From NCBI GenBank assembly GCA_963708095.1, contig OY970182.1:2480001-2544000 (forward strand): 64,000 nucleotides of DNA, written 5' to 3'. This stretch comes from JAJZVS01 sp963708095. Lineage in GTDB: Bacteria > Pseudomonadota > Alphaproteobacteria > Acetobacterales > Acetobacteraceae. The translations under genes and the position numbers were made by a program. Position 1 is the first letter of the stretch. Every line of letters starts with the position of its first letter. Of the stretch, positions 50,921-59,009 are shown piece after piece. The notes under the pieces are model-generated. The model saw only the letters and a list, made by a program, of their open reading frames with translations. It was not told the origin of the DNA and made no database searches.

Positions 50921-51060
50921 ACTCCGACGTCCGTCGTGAAAAATCCCACCTGCTCGCCAAGGTGGCATTGGTGTGCGCGCATCCCGTGCGCCCGGTATTC
51001 CTTCAGAAACGCCGGTCTGGTGCCCGGGTGAAGCACGTACGTGCGTTCTTCCCAGACCAT
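50918..51060 (-). pseudogene. Truncated NIPSNAP-family gene
   Basis: From the ATG at 51060 the frame reads MVWEERTYVLHPGTRPAFLK, then HLGEQVGFFTTDVGVQ: the first half of a NIPSNAP protein (usual length about 105 residues). The match then stops abruptly where the preceding operon ends, and the frame continues as shadow sequence to 50797. It is a broken gene, marking a junction between the methylotrophy region and the core genes that follow. Confidence 0.7.
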
Positions 51061-51078
51061 CGTTAATCTACAGCAATA

Positions 51079-52569
51079 TCAGGCGCCGAGGCGAAGCCAG
51101 GGGGCGGGATCGACGGCGGTCCCATCGCGGCGCAGCTCCATGTAGAGCGTTGGCCGCCTGCTGACGGCGGGCAGTGCGCCGATGGGCTGCCCGGCTCGGG
51201 CGGTGTCGCCTACGGTGGCGTCGAGTTTTGCGAAGCCGGCGATCACGGCGTCGTAGCCGCCGCCGCAATCGAGGATCAGCAACTGCCCGTAGCCGTGGAA
51301 CGGGGCGGCGAACAGCACCTTTCCCGAGCAGGGGGCGACCACTCGAGCGCCGGGGGCGGCGCGCCACGAGACCCCGGTGGCCGGGCCAGCCGGAGTATGG
51401 GCGCCCCAGCGGCGGATGACCGGGCCTGTGACCGGGCGGAGCAACTGATGCGCCGGCCGTGCGCTGGCGGCGAGGTGGATTGGTCCGCTCGGGTGCTCGG
51501 CGAGGGCGGTCCCTTTCGGGAGGGGCACGAGATGGCGGCCGGCCGCTTCGTGCGCTGCTTCGCGGGCCGCTGCCGCCCGTTGCGCCGCTTCCTTGCGGGC
51601 GGCTTGCCGTTGCGCAGCTTCCAGCCGGGCCAGCAGGTCGCGCAGGGTGGCGGCTTGCGCGCCCAAGTGGGCTGCGCGCTGTGCCGCCGCCCGTTCCGCG
51701 TCTGTTGCCGCGGCGTGATCGGCGTTGGCGGCGGCGATTTGCAGGTCGAGCGCGGCGGCGGCCGCAGTTTGCGCCGCCTCCGCCGTTGCCAGCGCCGGTG
51801 CTGCCGCGACCAGCGCCTGGCTCGCTGCCGCCACCCGCGCCTGCTCGGCGGTCACCCGGGCCGCGCGCGCGGCGAGCGCGTGGGTCAGGCCGCGCAGGAC
51901 CACGGCGCCGCGCAACGCCTGCTCCGGCGGCACCGGCGCGGCGAGCAGGGTTTCGGCCGGATAGAGCGACAGCCGCTCGATCAGCGGCAGGAGCGGCGCC
52001 AGGGCGCGCGTGCTCGCCTCCAGTCGTGCGGCGGCGCGGCGGCGTTGGTCGGCGAGGGCGGCGAGGTGCTCGGCGGCCTGGCGGGTTGCGGCCTGGGCGG
52101 CGCTCAACCTGGCCTCGGCAGCGACCCGGGCGGCGGTCAACTGTGCCGCCCGGGCGGCGGCGTCGGCAGCACGAGCGGCCGCGGCGGCGCGGATGGCGAG
52201 CGCGGCGGCGCGGGCTTGCTCGGCCTGCTCGATCTGGCGGCGCGCGGCGTCGGGGGTTGGCGGCTGGGCGGCGCCGACGCGCGGCAGGGTGGCGAACAAC
52301 CCGGCGAGAACCAGCACGGCAAAGCGGAGGCGCGCGGTCCGTGAGCGGAACGACGCGCCTCCCTCCCCCCTTGTGGGTAGGAGGGAGGCGTCGGATGGAG
52401 TTTCGTGCGCTGCGCGCCCCCCTCTCCCGCCCTTCCCCACAAGGCGGCAGGGCGGCGCGCTTGCCTTGCGGGCCAGGATCGACAGGGGCCTGGCCCTGCG
52501 CGAAGCGGTACGGTCCGGCGCGTGCGGCCCATCGAGAGGCGACAGGAATGGCGGCGGCCGGAGCGGCAT
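51079..52569 (-). CDS. EnvC-like murein hydrolase activator / M23 peptidase
   Basis: A protein with a signal segment (RLRFAVLVLAGLFATLPRVG), a long Ala-rich coiled coil and a C-terminal LytM/M23 domain (VSWRAAPGARVVAPCSGKVL, YGQLLILDCGGGYDAVIAGF, GQPIGALPAVSRRPTLYMEL). EnvC-type proteins bind and switch on cell-wall amidases at division; the HxGxD zinc residues of active M23 enzymes are missing here, as in EnvC. The frame runs 496 residues from 52569, but the first about 75 residues come from repeat-like DNA; the true start is probably near 52320-52350, without an obvious ribosome site. It follows gpmI by 15 bases, a common alphaproteobacterial order. Confidence 0.75.
   Translation of the reverse strand: MPLRPPPFLSPLDGPHAPDRTASRRARPLSILARKASAPPCRLVGKGGRGGRAAHETPSDASLLPTRGEGGASFRSRTARLRFAVLVLAGLFATLPRVGAAQPPTPDAARRQIEQAEQARAAALAIRAAAAARAADAAARAAQLTAARVAAEARLSAAQAATRQAAEHLAALADQRRRAAARLEASTRALAPLLPLIERLSLYPAETLLAAPVPPEQALRGAVVLRGLTHALAARAARVTAEQARVAAASQALVAAAPALATAEAAQTAAAAALDLQIAAANADHAAATDAERAAAQRAAHLGAQAATLRDLLARLEAAQRQAARKEAAQRAAAAREAAHEAAGRHLVPLPKGTALAEHPSGPIHLAASARPAHQLLRPVTGPVIRRWGAHTPAGPATGVSWRAAPGARVVAPCSGKVLFAAPFHGYGQLLILDCGGGYDAVIAGFAKLDATVGDTARAGQPIGALPAVSRRPTLYMELRRDGTAVDPAPWLRLGA
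52369..52443. repeat. Imperfect inverted repeat ahead of the envC signal sequence
   Basis: CCTTGTGGG (52369-52377 region) and CCCACAAGG (52435-52443) form the arms of a dyad flanked by CCCTCCC-type tracts. It resembles dispersed intergenic repeats of GC-rich proteobacteria whose translation reads like SLLPTRGEGGA. It would lie between gpmI and the real envC start. The family assignment is from memory only. Confidence 0.4.
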
Positions 52570-52584
52570 CGCCGCGCGCGCGTC

Positions 52585-54144
52585 TCAGCCGGCGCCGGAG
52601 CCCGGGACGCGGATGAGGCTCGTCCCGGTCATTTCGGCCGGCTGGCGCAGCTCCATTAGCGCGAGCAGGGTAGGTGCGACGTCCGCCAGTCGCCCCTCCG
52701 CCAGCCGCGCGCCCGGCGGCACCAGGGCGCCGCCGCCCGCCAGCAGCACCGGCACCCGGTTGGTGGTGTGGGAAGTGTGCGGGCCGCCCGTTTCCGGATC
52801 GCGCATCATCTCGCAATTGCCATGATCGGCGGTGACCAGCAGCGCACCGCCCTGTGCGTCGATCGCGGCGGCAATGCGCCCGAGCGCGGCATCCACGGTC
52901 TCCACCGCACGGATCGCGGCCTTCAGGCTGCCGGTGTGGCCCACCATGTCGGGGTTGGCGAAATTCAGCACGATCAGGTCGTATTTCCCCGAATCGATCG
53001 CCGCCACCACCTTGTCGGTCAGTTCCGGAGCCGACATCTCGGGCTGCAGGTCGTAGGTCGCGACCTTGGGCGAAGGGACCATGATGCGGTCCTCGCCGGG
53101 GAACGCCGCCTCCCGTCCGCCGTTCAGGAAATAGGTGACGTGCGGGTATTTCTCCGTCTCGGCAGCGCGGAGCTGAGTGCGTCCGGCAGCGGCGGCTTCC
53201 TCGCCCAGCAAGTGGTGCAGTTGCTCAGGCGGAAAGAGCGTCAGCAGGAAACGATCGAGCTCGGTGCTGTACTGCGTCATCCCGGCGGCGACGGCGAAGC
53301 GGATCGCGCGCGGGCGGGGGAAGCCGTCGAAATCAGGGGCGAGCAGGGCGGCGAGCAGTTCGCGCACCCGGTCGGCACGGAAGTTGAAACAAAGCAGCCC
53401 GTCGCCGTCACGCATGCCGGCGTAGTCGCCGATGACGGCGGGAGGCACGAACTCGTCGAACGTACCGGCGGCGTAGGCAGCCTTCATCACGGCAGCGAGG
53501 TCGGCGAAATGCGGGCCCTCGGCGTCCGCCACGACGGCGTAGGCCTTGGCCACCCGATCCCAGCGCTTGTCGCGGTCCATCGCGAAGTAGCGGCCGGAAA
53601 CGGTGGCGATCGGGATCGTATCGGGCAGGGCCGCGCGCAGGCGAACCAGGTCCTCGGCGCCGGATTGCGGCGGCGTGTCGCGCCCGTCGGTGAAGGCGTG
53701 GAGCACGGTCTTGATGCCGGCCTCGTGCAGCAGCCGGCCCAGCGCGGCGGCGTGGTCCTGGTGCGAATGCACTCCGCCGGGGGACACCAGGCCCAGCAGG
53801 TGGCAGATGCCGCCCGAGGCCTTGAGCCGCCCGATCAACTCCTGCAGCGCCGGGGCGGCGGCGATCGAGCCGTCGGCGATGGCGCGGCCGATGCGCGGCA
53901 GGTCCTGCATCACCACCCGGCCTGCGCCGATGTTGAGGTGGCCGACCTCCGAATTGCCCATCTGCCCGTCTGGCAGGCCGACGTCCAAGCCGGAGGTGCG
54001 CAGGAAGCCGTGCGGGCAGGTGCTCCACAGGCGGTCGAAATTGAGCGTCCGGGCGAGGCGCACGGCGTTGTCGGCGGTCTCTTCCCGCCAGCCGAAGCCG
54101 TCCAGGATGGTCAGCATCACCGGACGAATGGCTTGTTTCGACAT
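52585..54144 (-). CDS. gpmI: 2,3-bisphosphoglycerate-independent phosphoglycerate mutase
   Basis: A 519-residue GpmI that interconverts 3- and 2-phosphoglycerate using two manganese ions. It starts RPVMLTILDGFGWREETADN, with the catalytic Ser65 in GQMGNSEVGHLNIGAGRVV; SPGGVHSHQDHAAAL, AFTDGRDTPP, NFRADRVREL and VTADHGNCEMM are all present. The ATG at 54144 follows GAGGGAAG; the frame is open upstream. The envC-like gene follows closely on the same strand. Confidence 0.95.
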   Translation of the reverse strand: MSKQAIRPVMLTILDGFGWREETADNAVRLARTLNFDRLWSTCPHGFLRTSGLDVGLPDGQMGNSEVGHLNIGAGRVVMQDLPRIGRAIADGSIAAAPALQELIGRLKASGGICHLLGLVSPGGVHSHQDHAAALGRLLHEAGIKTVLHAFTDGRDTPPQSGAEDLVRLRAALPDTIPIATVSGRYFAMDRDKRWDRVAKAYAVVADAEGPHFADLAAVMKAAYAAGTFDEFVPPAVIGDYAGMRDGDGLLCFNFRADRVRELLAALLAPDFDGFPRPRAIRFAVAAGMTQYSTELDRFLLTLFPPEQLHHLLGEEAAAAGRTQLRAAETEKYPHVTYFLNGGREAAFPGEDRIMVPSPKVATYDLQPEMSAPELTDKVVAAIDSGKYDLIVLNFANPDMVGHTGSLKAAIRAVETVDAALGRIAAAIDAQGGALLVTADHGNCEMMRDPETGGPHTSHTTNRVPVLLAGGGALVPPGARLAEGRLADVAPTLLALMELRQPAEMTGTSLIRVPGSGAG

Positions 54145-54446
54145 CCTGGCTTCCCTCGATGCGCCGTGATTCGGGGCGATTTCGCTGTGGCCGACTTTCC
54201 TCTGGGTAGCGTCGGGCGGTGGCACAAACAAGGCCGGGGGCGAACGCGGCCGGACGATGAGGCGGGGCGTGTGTGAGCCGCCCAACGCTTCCGCTCGCGC
54301 GCGGTGCTGGAGTGTTCATCGCGGCCGGCCGGGGCGAGGCGGGATGCGAGGCCGCCCGCGCGGCAGGGCACGCCGCCATGCCCCGCCCCTGCCCCGCGGC
54401 CTCTCCCCCGCGCCGGCGGAGGCGGCGCGATCGGGATACGCGCCGG
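54145..54446. other. Gap between gpmI and serB
   Basis: About 300 bases of GC-rich sequence with short open frames that lack codon or family support. It should hold the gpmI promoter and the serB 3' end; no clear terminator or promoter was found. Confidence 0.4.
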
Positions 54447-55406
54447 TTAGTCGCGCCCCAGGTCGGCGGGAGCCACGATCTCCCCCGCCCGATAGCCCTG
54501 CGCGAACAGCAGCGCCCGCAGGCCGGTATGGTCCACCCGCACCCGCGCCTCCGCCGCCACCACCGGCTTCGCGTGGAACGCGACCCCGAGCCCCGCCTCG
54601 CGCAGCATCGCCAGGTCGTTGGCGCCGTCGCCCACCGCCAGGGTCTCCCCCGGCGCCAACCCGTGCTCGGCACGCAGCGCGCGCAATGTGGCGCGCTTGG
54701 CGTCGCGGTCCAGGATCGGCTCGGCCACGGTGCCGGCGAGCACCGCCCCGTCGTGTTCGAGCACGTTGGACCGGTGCAGGTCGAAGCCGACCAGCGCCGC
54801 CACCCGGCCGGTGAAGAAGGTGAAACCGCCCGAGACCAGCGCCGTCACTGCCCCGTGCGCACGCATCGTCGCCACCAGCTCGGCCGCGCCGGGGCTGAGG
54901 CGCACCCGCGCCCAGGTCGCCTCCAGCGCCGCCACCTTCAGGCCCTTCAGCATGCCCACGCGTTCTCGCAACGCGGCCGCGAAGTCGATCTCCCCGTTCA
55001 TGCTGCGCTTGGTAATCGCCGCGATCTCGGCTTTCAGGCCGGCGAAATCGGCAAGCTCGTCGAGGGTTTCGCCGGTGACGATGGTGCTATCCATGTCGGC
55101 GATCAGCAGGCGCTTGCGCCGCCCGGCGGCCGGCAGCACCATCGCGTCGATCGGCGCGCCCTCCAGCGCGGCGCGCGCCCGATCCAGCGCGACGCGCAGC
55201 AGGTCTGGCGCGGCGCGTGCGGGGTCCGGTTGCGGCGGGTCAGGAAGGAGGCCGGGAAGCAGGATGTCCGCCGCCTCCCCCGGGGAGAGGATGTCGGGCC
55301 GCCCGCCGCCCACCGCCTCGCGCACCCGGGCGAGCAGCGCCGGGATCAGCGGGGCCGATTCCGGGTCGGCCACCAGGGTCAGCACATGCGGCGCAGGGTC
55401 GGTCAT
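54447..55406 (-). CDS. serB: Phosphoserine phosphatase
   Basis: A 319-residue HAD-family phosphatase, the last step of serine synthesis. The nucleophile motif LIADMDSTIVTGETLDELA has Asp104 and Asp106, followed by ITKRSMNGEIDFAAALRERV, ALVSGGFTFFTGRVAALVGF and AVGDGANDLAMLREAGLGVA. The N-terminal 90 residues form an ACT-like or variable region usual for SerB. The start at 55406 gives the family length. It is divergent from the YbjQ gene. Confidence 0.94.
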   Translation of the reverse strand: MTDPAPHVLTLVADPESAPLIPALLARVREAVGGGRPDILSPGEAADILLPGLLPDPPQPDPARAAPDLLRVALDRARAALEGAPIDAMVLPAAGRRKRLLIADMDSTIVTGETLDELADFAGLKAEIAAITKRSMNGEIDFAAALRERVGMLKGLKVAALEATWARVRLSPGAAELVATMRAHGAVTALVSGGFTFFTGRVAALVGFDLHRSNVLEHDGAVLAGTVAEPILDRDAKRATLRALRAEHGLAPGETLAVGDGANDLAMLREAGLGVAFHAKPVVAAEARVRVDHTGLRALLFAQGYRAGEIVAPADLGRD

Positions 55407-55537
55407 GGCGGCGGAAACTGGCAGCGGGGCCGGCGGCGGGCAAGCCAGGCCGCCGGATACGCCAGCTCCGTAACCATTCCGTGACGTTCCGCGTGCCAGA
55501 TCGCGCGGGAAAACGCGGCAATTCAGGAGGGTTGGTC

Positions 55538-55858
55538 ATGCTCGTAGTCACGTCGGAAACGGTCGCCGGACAGCGTGTGCGCCAGACCCTGGGGCAATGC
55601 TTCGGGGTGGTGGTGCGCAGCCGCGGCATCGGCGGCAACCTGGCCGCCGGCCTGCGCTCCCTGGTCGGCGGCGAGATCGTCGAATATACGCAGATGCTGG
55701 AGGAGGCGCGCAAGCACGCCGTCGACCGGCTGGTGGACAACGCCGCGCTGATGGGAGCGAACGCAATCCTGACTTTGCGCTTCGACAGCTCCGAGATCGG
55801 CCAGACGATGAGCGAAATCGTCGCCTACGGCACCGCCGTGATCCTGGAACCCGCCTGA
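55538..55858 (+). CDS. YbjQ family protein
   Basis: A 106-residue protein of the YbjQ/DUF74 family, with MLVVTSETVAGQRVRQTLGQ, VVVRSRGIGGNLAAGLRSLV, GGEIVEYTQMLEEAR and a final YGTAVILEPA. Members form pentamers; the function is unknown. The ATG at 55538 has a textbook AGGAGG at seven bases. It is followed one base later by a small membrane-protein gene. Confidence 0.88.
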   Translation: MLVVTSETVAGQRVRQTLGQCFGVVVRSRGIGGNLAAGLRSLVGGEIVEYTQMLEEARKHAVDRLVDNAALMGANAILTLRFDSSEIGQTMSEIVAYGTAVILEPA

Positions 55859-55859
55859 G

Positions 55860-56159
55860 GTGTTGCGTGCGGCGCTGATCGCGCTGGGCGCATTACTGGC
55901 GGCCGGCGCGGCCTTGGCGGTGGCGCTGGGTGCCGGTGCGCACGCCTGGGGCCTCGGTCTGTTCGGCGCCCTGTTGCTGCTCGGCACGCTGTTCGAGCGG
56001 CGGCGCTACGGCGCCATCGCCGACCGCCCGCCGGGCGCGGGATGGGAACCGACCGGGGAACGGTTCCGCGATCCCGCCAGCGGCGTGCTGGTGGAGGTGT
56101 GGTTCAACCCCACGACCGGGCGGCGCCAGTATGTGCGGACGAATGCCGCGGCGACGTGA
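55860..56159 (+). CDS. Small membrane protein, unknown function
   Basis: A 99-residue protein starting at a GTG one base after the YbjQ stop. Two hydrophobic segments (RAALIALGALLAAGAALAVA and GLGLFGALLLLGTLF) are followed by a soluble tail GWEPTGERFRDPASGVLVEV ending WFNPTTGRRQYVR. No named family is recognised. The tight spacing suggests co-transcription with the YbjQ gene. Confidence 0.6.
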   Translation: MLRAALIALGALLAAGAALAVALGAGAHAWGLGLFGALLLLGTLFERRRYGAIADRPPGAGWEPTGERFRDPASGVLVEVWFNPTTGRRQYVRTNAAAT

Positions 56160-56631
56160 CCACCAGCAGCGGCTTCCGGTCGAAATCGTTCCGCAGTCGG
56201 CGGCGCTAGCCGCCCGCTTCATGCTGGACCGGCGGCCTTGGCCTTCGATCACGGCTGACCGACAATCCTGCCTCGCCGCGCACCGGATCGACGGTCATTT
56301 CGATCTGCTGCTGAAAAGCCGGGACGGGCATCACCATCAGCTGTGCCGCTGGTCAGCTGCCGCCGGCGCCTATCGCCCGGTCGGCAAGTGATATCGGCGG
56401 CCTCTTCGGCCGGCCGGTATCGCGCATGGGGGTTGGCGGGGCGGCCATGCGCAAAATCAAGGACATACCAGCGGCCAGGTGGACGCCGGACAAGTCATCG
56501 GCCGGGGCCCCTGGTATGAGTTGCCACCGGCGGGGCCGACCCTTCGCAGGTGAAAGCGGCTCCGACCCCGATGCTGCACCGGGCCGCGGGGGGACTTTCT
56601 GTTTAGGACAGAGCGACGCGCCGGGGCTTCG
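56160..56631. other. Gap with a possible short reading frame
   Basis: A frame from an ATG at 56221 to a stop at 56391 encodes 56 residues (MLDRRPWPSITADRQSCLAA, then IDGHFDLLLKSRDGHHHQ). The composition looks protein-like but there is no ribosome site or recognised family. The rest of the gap, to the stop of the next minus-strand gene, shows no gene. Confidence 0.3.
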
Positions 56632-57666
56632 TCATGGCGCGCCGCCGGCGTCTGGCTCGGCTCGGGCGGCGCCGAGACGGGTTGCTGCATCGTCGAGCGC
56701 CCATGTGGCCCAGGCGATATGCCCGGCGTTCAGGTAGCCGAGCGCCTGATTGAGCCGCCCGGCAATCGCAGCCTCGGCCGGATCCTGCGCCGCCCCAGGC
56801 GGACGGAGTACCCGCTCGGTGAGCAGCGCCTCCAGGATCTGGCGCGCGCCCGCGACGTCCCCGATGGCAAGATCGCGACGTGCGGTCATGAACCAGTAGC
56901 GCGGCGGTCGTGCAGGCTGCTGCGATGGCGCCCCCGCAGCACTGCCCGCCGGCTGCGGTCCGCCCGCGCGGCGCCACTGGGCCAGGAGGTTCTGCACGGC
57001 AGCGAAATCCGCCTCGGGGGGTGCGGCCGCCGACGCGGGGACGGCCGTCCGTGCGGGCGCGGGGGTGGGAGCGGCTGTGGGCGCGGACGCAGGGGACGGT
57101 CCGGAGGGCGCCTGCCCCGCCGGCTCGGCCGGGGCCGCGCGCCCCTCGGCGCGCAGCCGGACGAGCGCCTGATTCATCGTCGCGATCTGTGCCGCCAGCG
57201 CGTGCATCTCGGCCGCCAGCGCCTTCCGCCCGGCGACGTCCATGGCGTCAGGGCGGCCTGATGCCGGCGCTGGTCCGCCCGACGGCGGGGCAGCGGGCGG
57301 AGCGGGCGACGACGCCGATGGCGCAGCGGGGGCGGCAACGGCGGCGTGCGGCGGCGATCCAGGCGGCGCCGGCAGAGCGGGCGTGCCCGAAGCGGGGGGC
57401 AACACCACCTGAATGTTGGGCACCAGCAGGGCCGATCGTGACGGCGGTGGCGTTGGCGAATGCGGCGTCGCCGCTCGTGCCATCACCGGGAGCGGCTCAG
57501 ACGGATGCGGCCCGGGCGGATGCGACCCAGGCGGCTGCCGCACCGCCTGCTGCGGCATCGCCGGCGGCAGGATCGCCTGCCGCGGCGTCGAGAGATCGAG
57601 CCCCACCGCCAGGGCGCCCACCAAGATCGCAACCATGACGGTGCCGGGCAACGCGTAACGCCACAC
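56632..57666 (-). CDS. Membrane-anchored Pro/Ala-rich protein
   Basis: A 344-residue protein starting at a GTG after GGAGGGAAA. One N-terminal membrane segment (YALPGTVMVAILVGALAVGL) is followed by about 200 residues rich in Pro and Ala, a short coiled coil (LAAEMHALAAQIATMNQALV), another linker, and a C-terminal helical module (ARRDLAIGDVAGARQILEAL, then GRLNQALGYLNAGHIAWATW) that looks like a TPR-type repeat. The function is unknown; it probably spans the periplasm from the inner membrane. It is divergent from miaA. Confidence 0.65.
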   Translation of the reverse strand: MWRYALPGTVMVAILVGALAVGLDLSTPRQAILPPAMPQQAVRQPPGSHPPGPHPSEPLPVMARAATPHSPTPPPSRSALLVPNIQVVLPPASGTPALPAPPGSPPHAAVAAPAAPSASSPAPPAAPPSGGPAPASGRPDAMDVAGRKALAAEMHALAAQIATMNQALVRLRAEGRAAPAEPAGQAPSGPSPASAPTAAPTPAPARTAVPASAAAPPEADFAAVQNLLAQWRRAGGPQPAGSAAGAPSQQPARPPRYWFMTARRDLAIGDVAGARQILEALLTERVLRPPGAAQDPAEAAIAGRLNQALGYLNAGHIAWATWALDDAATRLGAARAEPDAGGAP

Positions 57667-57920
57667 GCGATCTTTCCCTCCGATCCCTGCCGCACGACCC
57701 CCCGCACGCCCCGCTGTCAGGTGGTCCCCCCGATCATGCGATCAACATCCTCGCGTCGGTTGTGACCGGCAGGGTGCGCGGCCCAGCACGCGCCGCACCC
57801 GGCGGCAACACACGCAGCGAAAGCCTGGCCGACGACCCCGGCCCGGCACCACGCTCAGGTTGAGGTGCCGGGCGCACCGCGCCATACGCTGGTCGTCCAC
57901 CCTCGAGCGGCCTTCTTCCC

Positions 57921-58931
57921 ATGTCGCCCCCGCTGCCAGCCCCGCCCGCCCTGATCGTCGCCGGCCCCACGGCCAGCGGCAAATCCGCGCTCGCGCTGGC
58001 GCTGGCGGTCCGGCTGGGGGGCGTGGTCATCAACGCCGACGCGATGCAGGTATATCGGGAGCTACGCATTGTCACCGCCCGTCCGACCGCGGAGGACGAA
58101 GCAGCGGCCCCGCACGCGCTCTATGGCGTGCGCCCGGCGGCGGCGGCGGGGAGTGCCGCCTGGTGGCGCGCGGCCGCCCTGGGGGAGATGGCGGCCGCCC
58201 GTGCCGCCGGCCTGGTGCCGATCCTCTGCGGCGGCAGCGGCCTTTACCTCGCCGCTCTGGTCGGCGGGCTGGCGGACATTCCCGATCCGGGCCCCGCCGC
58301 GCGGGCCGAGGCGCGCGTGCTGCTGGCCGAGCTCGGCCCGGCGCGGCTGCACGCCCGCCTCGCCGCGGTCGATCCGGCCACTGCGGCCCGCCTGCGCCCC
58401 ACCGATGGCCAGCGGCTCGCGCGGGCGTGGGAGGTCTGGCGCGGCACCGGCCGCGGCCTCACCTCGTGGCAGGAGGCCCGCCCCAGCGCCCTTGCCGCAA
58501 CGATCACGCCCGCGCCGGACCAGGCGGTCCCACCCGAGTGGCGCTTCACCGCGATCGTGCTCGACCCACCGCGGGCGGAGCTGCGCGCCGCCGCCGCCGC
58601 CCGCTTCGCCGCGATGCTGGACGCCGGCGCTGTCGCCGAAGTGCGCGCCCTGCTGGCGCTCGGCCTCGATCCCGCGCTGCCGGCGTTGCGCGCGCACGGC
58701 GTGCCCGAGCTCGCCGCCCATCTGCGCGGCGATCTGACCCTGGAAGACGCCGCCGCTCGCGCGATCGCTGCCACCGGCCGCTACATGAAGCGCCAGAGCA
58801 CCTGGCTACGGCACCATGCGCTCGCCCCGCCGGCACGCACGCATACGATCCATGCGCGAATTGCGGGTCTGACGCAACTTTCGGAAAGGAATCTGGCGGA
58901 AATCATCGGGTTTATTCGCGTCGCGGCTTGA
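57921..58931 (+). CDS. miaA: tRNA dimethylallyltransferase
   Basis: A 336-residue MiaA that adds a dimethylallyl group to A37 of tRNAs reading UNN codons. The P-loop VAGPTASGKSALALALA, INADAMQVYRELRI, GVRPAAAAGSAAWWRAAA, LCGGSGLYLAAL and the tRNA-binding RYMKRQSTWLRHH are present. It starts at 57921. It lies 78 bases upstream of the acetolactate synthase gene, an arrangement seen in other alphaproteobacteria. Confidence 0.94.
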   Translation: MSPPLPAPPALIVAGPTASGKSALALALAVRLGGVVINADAMQVYRELRIVTARPTAEDEAAAPHALYGVRPAAAAGSAAWWRAAALGEMAAARAAGLVPILCGGSGLYLAALVGGLADIPDPGPAARAEARVLLAELGPARLHARLAAVDPATAARLRPTDGQRLARAWEVWRGTGRGLTSWQEARPSALAATITPAPDQAVPPEWRFTAIVLDPPRAELRAAAAARFAAMLDAGAVAEVRALLALGLDPALPALRAHGVPELAAHLRGDLTLEDAAARAIAATGRYMKRQSTWLRHHALAPPARTHTIHARIAGLTQLSERNLAEIIGFIRVAA

Positions 58932-59009
58932 CGCAACGCAGCATGCGCCGTATGCGTGCCGTCCCGCCGCGCGGCCCCGCCGCGTGGCCTTCGGGACAGG
59001 AGCTTCGGG

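Noticed and set aside
58956..59009. Upstream start and leader peptide for ilvB attenuation
   Set aside because: The 18 upstream codons lack a run of branched-chain residues and no terminator/antiterminator pair is visible; the ATG at 59010 has a good ribosome site.
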